Positions 1 through 6,063 of a DNA stretch of 17,740 nucleotides are shown here, in pieces (position 1 is the first letter of the stretch; every line of letters begins with the position of its first letter). This stretch comes from Desulfobacterales bacterium. GTDB taxonomy: Bacteria > Desulfobacterota > Desulfobacteria > Desulfobacterales > RPRI01. The stretch spans positions 1-17,740 of the forward strand of contig JAUYEO010000282.1 in NCBI GenBank assembly GCA_030689795.1. Direction: 5' to 3'. The notes below the pieces were generated by a model. It ran no database searches, had not been told where the DNA came from, and was given only the letters and a program-made list of their open reading frames with translations. The translations under genes and the position numbers were made by a program.

Positions 1-110
1 ATCCATAAAAGGCAAAGGGCGGTTCATCCCCACGTGTGTGGGGAACGCCATCACCTTCAACACCACCCCAGGAAGGGTTATCGGTTCATCCCCACGTGTG
101 TGGGGAACGC
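1..110 (-). CRISPR. Type I-E CRISPR array, leader-proximal end
   Basis: Two identical 29-nt repeats lie at 20-48 and 82-110, separated by a 33-nt spacer (49-81). Bases 1-19 are part of a further spacer, so the array continues beyond the left edge. On the plus strand each repeat starts CGGTTCATCCCC and ends GGGGAACGC. Read on the minus strand it ends ATGAACCG, which matches the 8-nt 5' handle position of type I-E crRNAs, and it contains a CCCCAC/GTGGGG stem with an ACAC loop for Cas6e. Transcription therefore runs leftward, in the same direction as the cas genes. The repeat at 82-110 is leader-proximal and its spacer would be the newest. The spacer is open in several frames, and its source cannot be told from sequence alone. 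Confidence 0.95.
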
Positions 111-183
111 ACTTCTTCTATCTCTTTGATATTTCATTAAATTTTCAAAGAGCAAAATTCTACCAAAAATAAGCAAGACAAAT
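111..183 (-). promoter_or_regulatory. CRISPR leader with possible IHF site
   Basis: This 73-bp AT-rich stretch between the cas2 stop and the first repeat sits where a type I-E leader belongs. It should hold the array promoter and the determinants for spacer insertion. Bases 119-131 match the IHF consensus (plus-strand form YAANNNNTTGATW) at all but one informative position. This places a bend site just outside the first repeat, about as in Escherichia coli, where IHF directs Cas1-Cas2. The IHF assignment is inference from one weak motif. No clear -35/-10 pair was picked out. Confidence 0.6.
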
Positions 184-489
184 TCAGCCTCTTAATTCAT
201 TCTGATTATCATTCTCCGGCAAAAACGAGACCAGCTTTATACCGTCCATCTCCACAGGAATGCGCCTGTTTGCTCCCAGCGTCATAAAATCAAAACCAGA
301 CTCGGTATTGGTGCTCCATGCCATGACGGCATTCCCGTCTTCAATCCCTTTTTCGATCTGGTCCCAGATCATCTCGCGTACCCGCCGCGATACCTTGCCG
401 ATATAAACCCCTGCCCGGACTTCCAAGAGCCAGATTGCCAGGCGACCTCTCAGGCGGGGTGGTGCGTTTTCAACCACGGTGACCAGCAT
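184..489 (-). CDS. cas2: CRISPR-associated endoribonuclease/integrase subunit Cas2, type I-E
   Basis: This is a 101-residue Cas2e. It is the structural partner of Cas1 in the (Cas1)4-Cas2 complex that captures and inserts spacers. The N-terminus MLVTVVENAPPRLRGRLAIW and the following LLEVRAGVYIG are hallmark Cas2e sequence. I chose the ATG at 487-489 because GGAGG lies about 8 nt upstream and the family starts at this methionine. A longer reading frame from 537 would add a 16-residue extension inside cas1. The gene overlaps the cas1 end by 20 bp, so the two are probably translationally coupled. There is no C-terminal DnaQ-type exonuclease fusion, unlike some I-E Cas2 proteins. The C-terminal tail after about residue 90 is short and hydrophilic. 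Confidence 0.96.
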   Translation of the reverse strand: MLVTVVENAPPRLRGRLAIWLLEVRAGVYIGKVSRRVREMIWDQIEKGIEDGNAVMAWSTNTESGFDFMTLGANRRIPVEMDGIKLVSFLPENDNQNELRG

Positions 490-1393
490 CGCCGATTCCC
501 TCCTTGTTTGGAATTGCCATCGCAACCGCCTCTTCATGGGGCTTCGGTCTTTCCAGTCCGCCTGAAGTTAAAACCTCTTCAATTGTCGGGATTATCCGGT
601 GCAGTATCCTGGATTGGCGGAAAGAATCCCGGCAGGCCAGCCGAACTTCCCGCTCCGGAGAAAATGGTTTTCTGGCGGCAATACGAAAAGCTACAGGAAC
701 CACAGTCTCAAATTTGAAGATATCCGCAATATCATATACAAAAGATTGCGGCTTGCCTGTATGGATAAAACCGATAGCCGGAGCGTATCCCGCCGCCAGA
801 ATGGCGGCTTCGCATATCCCGTAGAGGCAGGCCGTCGCCGAGCTCAGGCAGCGGTTTGGAATATCGCCGCTTTCCCACTCTGTGTGGTCATAGTTGCGAC
901 TTTTCCAGGTTATTCCGTATTGCCGTGCGAGCAATTCATACATCTTCCGCACCCGCACCCCTTCAATTCCACGCAATTGTTCTATGCTCCGGCGTTCCGG
1001 AGGCTTCTCTTTAAATCTGAGTTCATACATTTTACGGACAACTTTGAGGCGGGCATCATCATCCAAAGCAAGCTTAGCCTGATAAAGCAGCCTGTCTGCC
1101 CGTGCTCCTCCCGGTTGCCCGGAGGCATAAAGCCTGACACCGGCTTCTCCTATCCAGACAAGCAGGCAGCCTACCCGCGCCGCCAGCATGACGGCCATAT
1201 GAGAAACACGCGTTCCCGGCTCCAGCATGAGGCAGGCCACACCGCCTACCGGGATGTGGGTTCTAACGCCGGTCTTATCCACAACGACAAATGCCCCATC
1301 GAGCACATCGAGGTTTCCCTTTTCGATAAAAATAACGGAAACCCGGTCTTTTATTGGAATCGGTTTGAGCGGAGGAAGGATTGGTTCGGTCAC
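470..1393 (-). CDS. cas1: CRISPR-associated integrase Cas1, type I-E
   Basis: This 307-residue Cas1e is the metal-dependent integrase that joins new spacers to the array. The metal-binding residues are present: E144 in RGIEG, H211 in GFIHTGK, and D221 and D224 in FVYDIADI, offset by three from the E. coli enzyme (E141, H208, D218, D221). The end GDAGHRG is typical of the family. Translation starts at GTG, with AGGAGA about 10 nt upstream. This GTG lies in the sequence GTGA, whose TGA closes an upstream frame that would extend fic (see the fic entry). The order cas1-cas2-array is standard, but cas1 is separated from cas6e by about 1.5 kb of inserted genes, so it may depend on read-through or on its own promoter. 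Confidence 0.97.
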   Translation of the reverse strand: MTEPILPPLKPIPIKDRVSVIFIEKGNLDVLDGAFVVVDKTGVRTHIPVGGVACLMLEPGTRVSHMAVMLAARVGCLLVWIGEAGVRLYASGQPGGARADRLLYQAKLALDDDARLKVVRKMYELRFKEKPPERRSIEQLRGIEGVRVRKMYELLARQYGITWKSRNYDHTEWESGDIPNRCLSSATACLYGICEAAILAAGYAPAIGFIHTGKPQSFVYDIADIFKFETVVPVAFRIAARKPFSPEREVRLACRDSFRQSRILHRIIPTIEEVLTSGGLERPKPHEEAVAMAIPNKEGIGDAGHRG

Positions 1394-1430
1394 TCGGATG
1401 CGTTCTCCTTTAAAAATCGGTTGCTGACTT

Positions 1431-1473
1431 TATTATCACGTTTATTATCACGTTTATCGGCTATTATCACGTT
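1431..1473 (-). repeat. Three copies of a 12-bp direct repeat between fic and cas1
   Basis: On the minus strand the 12-mer AACGTGATAATA occurs three times: 1462-1473, 1443-1454 and 1431-1442. The last two are head to tail, and the first is separated from them by 7 nt. The array overlaps the last codons of fic and lies 38 bp before the cas1 GTG. It could be an operator-like site ahead of cas1. Alternatively it could be a short coding expansion, because in one frame the copies read as repeats of KRDN within an open stretch that ends at the cas1 start. Confidence 0.8.
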
Positions 1474-2510
1474 TTACGCCATTTTGCTCCGCGCCCGGTT
1501 CCAAGGACTTCGAGTTTCCCTTCATTCCGAAGCGACTCAAGAATAACCCGAATCATTGGACGGCTGACGCCGGAGCAGGAACGGGCAAGGTCCCCCACGC
1601 TGAACTCCTCAGGGAGGTGTTCAATTGCCTCTCTGACCCAAACCGTTTTTGCGCCCCGACTTGCGCGGATATTGCCTACCCGGTCCTCAAATTCTTTATA
1701 GGCGGCAATCAAAATCCCAAGACTATATTCCCACCAGGGAAGAATCCTGTGTTTGCCCCCATGCCAGTTTTCCGAAGCGCGCTGTAAGGCTTCATAATAA
1801 GTTTCTTTGCTTTCCTCGATGATACGCTCCAAGCTGATATAACGGCCCACATCGTATTCAGCTTGATGAAGGAGTAAGACGGTAAGCAACCGGGAAACAC
1901 GTCCGTTTCCATCGGTAAAAGGATGGATGCAGAGAAAATCGAACACGAAGGCATGAATCAGCAAAAGACGATCTATGCGTCGCTCTTCCCAAAGGCGGTT
2001 GAAACGGTCGCAGAGTTCTTTCAGGAAGTAGGGGGTTTCACTGGCCGAAACTGGAATAAAGCGTGTAATCCATCGGCCATCGGGAAGTCTTTCCTCAATC
2101 GTGTTATCTCGGTTTTTCCAGATACCCGCCGGAAGGTCCGTGAGGCGGAGCATATCACCATGAATTTTCAAAATGGTTTCCGGTGTAATTGAGAAGCGTG
2201 CATAGCTGGTATGAATCTGAGCAAGCACGTCCCGATAACCCACGACCTCAGCCTCCGACCGATTTTTCGGCGTAGTCTTTTTCTCCAAAAGCGGCTTCAG
2301 GCGTTTTTCATCCACAATCACCCCCTCGATTCTGTTGGAGGACTCGGTGCTTTGAACAATTGCCACTTCTTTTAATGTCTTGAGAATCTGGGGAGTCTGC
2401 CGGGTAAAAAGTTCCTGTTTTCCCCGATACTCACCCAATAGCCGGAGGGTTCCGGCAAACTCCAACGGTATTGACTGCTGCTCAAGAAAAGCGCGGTCTA
2501 ATGATTTCAT
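1467..2510 (-). CDS. Fic family protein (probable AMP-transferase) with N-terminal inhibitory motif
   Basis: This 347-residue Fic protein would transfer AMP, or another nucleotide moiety, to a hydroxyl of a target protein. The catalytic motif HPFTDGNGRVSR is at 196-207 with H196 as the base. An inhibitory (S/T)xxxE(G/N) motif is at S58-E62-G63 (SNRIEG), which makes it a class with an intramolecular N-terminal inhibitory helix. A winged-helix-like C-terminus lies at about 285-340. ATG start; the upstream ribosome site (TGAGG) is weak. The gene interrupts the usual cas6e-cas1 order. It stops at TGA (1467-1469) just after an A4 run (1472-1475). One extra A there would continue the frame 28 codons to a TGA overlapping the cas1 GTG. 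A recent one-base deletion, or a sequencing error, is therefore possible. No target or antitoxin partner is recognisable. Confidence 0.93.
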   Translation of the reverse strand: MKSLDRAFLEQQSIPLEFAGTLRLLGEYRGKQELFTRQTPQILKTLKEVAIVQSTESSNRIEGVIVDEKRLKPLLEKKTTPKNRSEAEVVGYRDVLAQIHTSYARFSITPETILKIHGDMLRLTDLPAGIWKNRDNTIEERLPDGRWITRFIPVSASETPYFLKELCDRFNRLWEERRIDRLLLIHAFVFDFLCIHPFTDGNGRVSRLLTVLLLHQAEYDVGRYISLERIIEESKETYYEALQRASENWHGGKHRILPWWEYSLGILIAAYKEFEDRVGNIRASRGAKTVWVREAIEHLPEEFSVGDLARSCSGVSRPMIRVILESLRNEGKLEVLGTGRGAKWRKT

Positions 2511-2569
2511 CTTCGATGCCTCATATTATTTATTCTTCCCCTTTAAACGCTTTCTGCTCTCAGGTTCTA

Positions 2570-2836
2570 TTAGATAATTCTCCGGAAGATACCTTCGGTG
2601 TTGGCACACAACATGCGTTGCCCGCCACTGGCGGTTTCTATCGAAAGGGTATGTACAATTTATATCCACCCTTTGCCAAGCTCCGGATCACGCTGTTTCA
2701 TGCGTTGAATGTACTGTTTTGGATCTTTCGAGTCTATGATGGCAAGAACGACATCCTCAACAACAAACCACCATTCATTATTATGCAACATTGTCCGGAT
2801 TCCTTTACCCTTGAAGACTGCAAGTTTTGTTTCCAT
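2570..2836 (-). pseudogene. Truncated Bro-N antirepressor-like gene
   Basis: An ATG at 2834-2836, with AAAGGAAA upstream, lies 12 bp after the cas6e stop. It opens a frame METKLAVFKGKGIRTMLHNN followed by EWWFVVEDVV, the start of a Bro-N domain. Residues 1-30 resemble the intact Bro-N protein encoded at 11674-12525 (METNIAVFRGKEI, NEWWFSIIDVV). After 58 codons a TAA interrupts it at 2660-2662, where relatives continue. The same frame then resumes with family-like sequence CANTEGIFR before ending at TAA/TAG (2567-2572) at the point where the family continues IIQSIPSPKAEPF. It is thus a fragment with one nonsense codon and a lost C-terminal two thirds. This remnant and fic form the block that separates cas6e from cas1. 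The rest of the interval to 2511 holds nothing I can identify. Confidence 0.82.
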
Positions 2837-2848
2837 TTTTATTTTCCT

Positions 2849-3601
2849 TTAAATCCGCTTCACCAGCATAAGGCCGCAGCCGAAGGCTTTTGCAGGGCCG
2901 ATGCCTTTGTACAAACTTTCTTCTATAAAAGTATTAGGATCGGTGACAGTAAGTATTCCATTAAAATCTATGGTGTTGATGGTGATCGGCTTTGTCCCTT
3001 TGCCTTTGAAAAACTTTTGCTGATTATAGCCATCTACCCTCACATCTGTTTCATTCACAAAAAAGCCTTTCTCTTTCTCACACCCTTTGAACCAAGCAAA
3101 ACCAGCCTCTTGAATAAGTTCTGCAACATTAGGCCGCTTGTTATGCGACGTTGCTTTAAAATTCAACCGGGTTTTTGTCTCCATTACAACGTCGTGTCGT
3201 ATTCGCTTTTTTGTATGCGGTTTCTCTTTAAGTCCGAGCACTTTGCGGCTTGCGAGCCAAACTTCAATTTCGGCCTCTGTCCGCTCTTTCTTGTCATACT
3301 GTACGGGATTAGCCCTAAGCTTGAAGGCAAGCCGTTCTCCTTGTGAGATATTAGGCTTGTAAACTTTGGGATGGATTTCCCAAAAACCTTTTGAATCTTC
3401 CGGCTCGCGTGCCGAAACGGTATAAAAAGTCGGCCAGCCGTTCACAGTTTCATAGCGATACAGAAAATCGCGCTTCCGGTCAGGGCCATCGCTGAACAAA
3501 TTCCACACCAGTTTATGAAAACTGTACCCATCGCCCCTGACAAGACCCGCAATCTCTTTTGGTGATACATCACGCCGCAGTCGAATAAGGCTGAAATACA
3601 T
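2849..3601 (-). CDS. cas6e: crRNA endoribonuclease Cas6e (CasE/Cse3)
   Basis: This 250-residue Cas6e cleaves the pre-crRNA at the base of each repeat hairpin and stays bound to the 3' end of the crRNA as the head of Cascade. The start MYFSLIRLRRD matches family N-termini. The likely catalytic His is H29 in GYSFHKLVWNLF, aligning with H20 of the E. coli protein. The glycine-rich end GIGPAKAFGCGLMLVKRI is diagnostic. I chose the ATG at 3599-3601, which has GGAGG 7 nt upstream and lies 2 nt after the cas5e stop. The longer reading frame from 3658 would run back into cas5e and lacks family support. The stop TAA is part of the ribosome-binding region of the Bro-N remnant downstream. Confidence 0.95.
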   Translation of the reverse strand: MYFSLIRLRRDVSPKEIAGLVRGDGYSFHKLVWNLFSDGPDRKRDFLYRYETVNGWPTFYTVSAREPEDSKGFWEIHPKVYKPNISQGERLAFKLRANPVQYDKKERTEAEIEVWLASRKVLGLKEKPHTKKRIRHDVVMETKTRLNFKATSHNKRPNVAELIQEAGFAWFKGCEKEKGFFVNETDVRVDGYNQQKFFKGKGTKPITINTIDFNGILTVTDPNTFIEESLYKGIGPAKAFGCGLMLVKRI

Positions 3602-3603
3602 GG

Positions 3604-4320
3604 TTAGCCCTCCTTTCGTATACCGGCGTAGTTCTCTTGGCGTTCGGCAAACTGCCACCGCTTACGGCTAAGAGGCACGTCACGACGAGCAATAACATGT
3701 TCCCGCTCGTAACCGCTCTCTATACCGTCCTCCCAGTAAACACCAGTTTGTGAGGATGGAACTATTCCGGGTAAGTCATTGGTGGAAAAACTGTGGCCCT
3801 CTAAAGCATCTTTGAAATTCGTAGCAGATACCACTTTCGACTGAAGCGGGAGAGCCAACGGACAGGACTTGCGTCCGAGATAGAGCACAAACACCGGTTT
3901 ACACAGAGCGTCAGCAAGCATCTGCGCTGAATACGCCGAACCATCTCGGAAAGATATTGCTACTGTATAGGCAGCATCGCAGCGATAATCCCTGCTGGAA
4001 AGTATTGTATTAAGCTTTTCAACCGCAAGTTCTGAGTAGCGCGTGTACCGTGTTACACCCTTCTTTTCCGATGGAACCTGTGCAGTGTGATAATCCCGCA
4101 GTAACGTTCCCATCGCATCAACACGGACGGCAAAGGAACAAGTATCAGCAAATGCCTTTTGACGCTCGTCTTCATCGCGGCGGATACCAAGGGCCGCAGC
4201 CAATAGGCCGATGATTGCCGACTTTGATGGATGAGCAAAGCTGGGACGGTATTCTCCGACGGCAATATCACCCCACGCCGCCATAGGGCCATAGAGTTGA
4301 AATACAAGAAAATCAGCCAT
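3604..4320 (-). CDS. cas5e: Cascade subunit Cas5, type I-E (CasD)
   Basis: This 238-residue Cas5e binds the 5' handle of the crRNA and caps the Cas7 backbone of Cascade. The N-terminus has the RAMP-type strand FLVFQLYGPMAAWGDIAVGE, and HPSKSAIIGLLAAALGI follows, both typical of CasD. Later segments such as PVFVLYLGRKSCPLALPL also fit the family. ATG start with AAGGAG 6 nt upstream, 3 nt after the cas7e stop. Only 2 nt separate its stop from the cas6e start, so cas7-cas5-cas6 translation is tightly linked. Nothing is missing relative to the family length of roughly 225-240. Confidence 0.95.
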   Translation of the reverse strand: MADFLVFQLYGPMAAWGDIAVGEYRPSFAHPSKSAIIGLLAAALGIRRDEDERQKAFADTCSFAVRVDAMGTLLRDYHTAQVPSEKKGVTRYTRYSELAVEKLNTILSSRDYRCDAAYTVAISFRDGSAYSAQMLADALCKPVFVLYLGRKSCPLALPLQSKVVSATNFKDALEGHSFSTNDLPGIVPSSQTGVYWEDGIESGYEREHVIARRDVPLSRKRWQFAERQENYAGIRKEG

Positions 4321-4323
4321 ATG

Positions 4324-5457
4324 TTACTCCTTCACAAAGGACATGATGTCACTGAGACTTCCAACGCCGGTTTCGGCATTCATTGTTTTAAAAGCATCAT
4401 AACAGGGGCCGTAGACTTTGTCGAAATTGTCACGACGCTTTTCCAGTTCAATTATAGCCGAGCTGAGAATATCTTCTCCTTTCACCGGTTTTAGAAATGC
4501 CACAGAAAGCGAGCGCGGTTGATCGCTTCCTTTTTCTGCCAGCAGGTATGAGGTGCGAGCGCGTGAAGCGAAGCTATTCTGTTTACCACTCGGCGCAATT
4601 TTGGCCGCTGCTTCAACCAGAGTCACTAATGCTTTGTCGGCAAGAGCCTTGTCACCGCCCAGATTCTCCACCAACAGATCACGGTTAATGCAGGCGTACA
4701 GATAAAAAACGCCGGCAGCAAACTCGGTTTCACCGATATGTCCTGCCCCCATGTCCTCTTTGCCACGATTAAGGTCATCTACAGCAGTGAAATAGTCGTC
4801 TTCAACAGCCACCTCGTGAACGGTGATAGCATGGGCAACCTGCACTGCGGCTTCGATGTTATGTACAGGTGAACTTGCCAGCATTCTACCGAACATTGCA
4901 ATGTCAAAAGCTGACGTGATTTTGGCTATAAGGAGCAATCCCCTTAATTTGCCGACAATCTGATTGGTTATCTTCTTTTTGTCCTCTACCTTGGTTTTTT
5001 CATTTCTTTTGGCCTGAAGGGATAGTATCTCCTGAACTGCTTCCCCACCAGCTGTTTTGTCAGATAAAACAGCTTTCACTTCTTTCAGAAAATCCTTCAA
5101 AACCATTTCTTCCGCAGGTGACACAAACACAAGTTGTTTGAGCATCCCTGGCTCGTCGTCTGGTTCACCATATACGGCAAGAATGTCATTAGCCCAGACC
5201 TCACTCACAGGATTGTCTTTGGGCAATTCAGAAATAATTATCTCCTTGCCGAGTCTTCTTGTGCGCGTTCCGATATGTCCATCTAACGATTTCTCAAAGA
5301 GTTCAGAAGTTCTCCACGCACGTTTCAGGCTCTGAGACGATATCCGAAGGCGGGTTTTGCCGCCCATCACGGCGGTCTTTGGACGACCAAGATCATCACG
5401 ATTGAGGTTAGAGGGAGGATAAGCTGTCAGCAAATGCAGTTGAATAAATATGCTCAT
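4324..5457 (-). CDS. cas7e: Cascade backbone subunit Cas7, type I-E (CasC/Cse4)
   Basis: This 377-residue Cas7e is the subunit present in about six copies that forms the filament along the crRNA spacer. Its start, MSIFIQLHLLTAYPPSNLNR followed by DDLGRPKTAVMGG and RLRISSQSLKRAWR, is characteristic of CasC. Other conserved stretches are AMFGRM, VQVAHAITVHE and GAGHIGETEFAAGVFYLY, and there is a lysine-rich middle (about residues 148-166). It is slightly longer than the E. coli protein (363). ATG start with AAGGAG about 8 nt upstream. A 51-bp gap to the cse2 stop is the longest spacing within the Cascade genes. I see no hairpin in that gap. Confidence 0.96.
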   Translation of the reverse strand: MSIFIQLHLLTAYPPSNLNRDDLGRPKTAVMGGKTRLRISSQSLKRAWRTSELFEKSLDGHIGTRTRRLGKEIIISELPKDNPVSEVWANDILAVYGEPDDEPGMLKQLVFVSPAEEMVLKDFLKEVKAVLSDKTAGGEAVQEILSLQAKRNEKTKVEDKKKITNQIVGKLRGLLLIAKITSAFDIAMFGRMLASSPVHNIEAAVQVAHAITVHEVAVEDDYFTAVDDLNRGKEDMGAGHIGETEFAAGVFYLYACINRDLLVENLGGDKALADKALVTLVEAAAKIAPSGKQNSFASRARTSYLLAEKGSDQPRSLSVAFLKPVKGEDILSSAIIELEKRRDNFDKVYGPCYDAFKTMNAETGVGSLSDIMSFVKE

Positions 5458-5508
5458 AGTTTTGTTCTCCTTTTTAAATATGACTGTCTGTGTTTAACGA
5501 ATGCTTCT

Positions 5509-6030
5509 TTATTTTTCGTTAGGCGCCTTTGAGTAGTATTCAAACGCCCATTCCTTACGGATGTCAACATATCTGTCATTCCAAAGATATACGCTTCGCG
5601 CCAGACTTTGAAGGTCTACCGTGCCACCGAGAAGAGCAATAACGCGTGTCATTGCACTGAAGAGTTCTTCCCGATCTTTCACCTTAAGCAGTCGTCTGAA
5701 GCGCAATCCGCTCACCTTAGCTTTAGCATCCTTTGAGGCTACCGCCTTTCCGGTCGCCATCTGTTCAGCAATACCGACCCCATCTATATTTGCCTTTACA
5801 CGTGCAGATAGACCGACCACGAGTGATAAGCGATCATCGTCAAACCTGCCAACATTCAACAGACTCCTCCGCAAAAGATGATAGGACGGCAAAAAAACGA
5901 CTTCAGCAAGGGTGCTGCACCGCCGTAAAGCAGCCCTTTCACCGCGTTCTTTTTCAAGCCCCTCCCACCACTTAATCAAAACCTGCACTTCCGGTGAATC
6001 CTTCTTGAAATTCAAATACTTTTCACTCAT
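5509..6030 (-). CDS. cse2: Cascade small subunit Cse2 (CasB)
   Basis: This 173-residue Cse2 is present as a dimer in type I-E Cascade and stabilises the R-loop by contacting the displaced strand. The family pattern is clear in the C-terminal half: LRFRRLLKVKDREELFSAM, then IALLGG, LARSVYLWND and a final RKEWAFEYY. Basic residues through 95-125 suit nucleic-acid contact. I chose the ATG at 6028-6030, which follows GGAGG closely. An upstream GTG at 6051 would add seven residues but would leave that Shine-Dalgarno sequence inside the gene. It sits 33 bp after cse1, as expected for the operon. Confidence 0.92.
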   Translation of the reverse strand: MSEKYLNFKKDSPEVQVLIKWWEGLEKERGERAALRRCSTLAEVVFLPSYHLLRRSLLNVGRFDDDRLSLVVGLSARVKANIDGVGIAEQMATGKAVASKDAKAKVSGLRFRRLLKVKDREELFSAMTRVIALLGGTVDLQSLARSVYLWNDRYVDIRKEWAFEYYSKAPNEK

Positions 6031-6063
6031 AGTTCCTCCATTGCAGTCCACAAAATGAGCCCA

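Noticed and set aside
49..81. Spacer matching DNA elsewhere in the window (self-targeting)
   Set aside because: I saw no matching stretch on either strand by eye; a proper search against the genome and phages was not possible.
490..537. N-terminal extension of Cas2 from the upstream start at 537
   Set aside because: Cas2e proteins begin at MLV; the GGAGG before the ATG at 487-489 supports the shorter form.
599..1546. 315-codon plus-strand frame opposite cas1
   Set aside because: It lies antisense to a clearly recognisable Cas1 with all catalytic residues, and its translation has no recognisable motif.
2471..3346. 291-codon plus-strand frame
   Set aside because: It covers the Bro-N remnant and cas6e in antisense and has no family features or ribosome-binding site of note.
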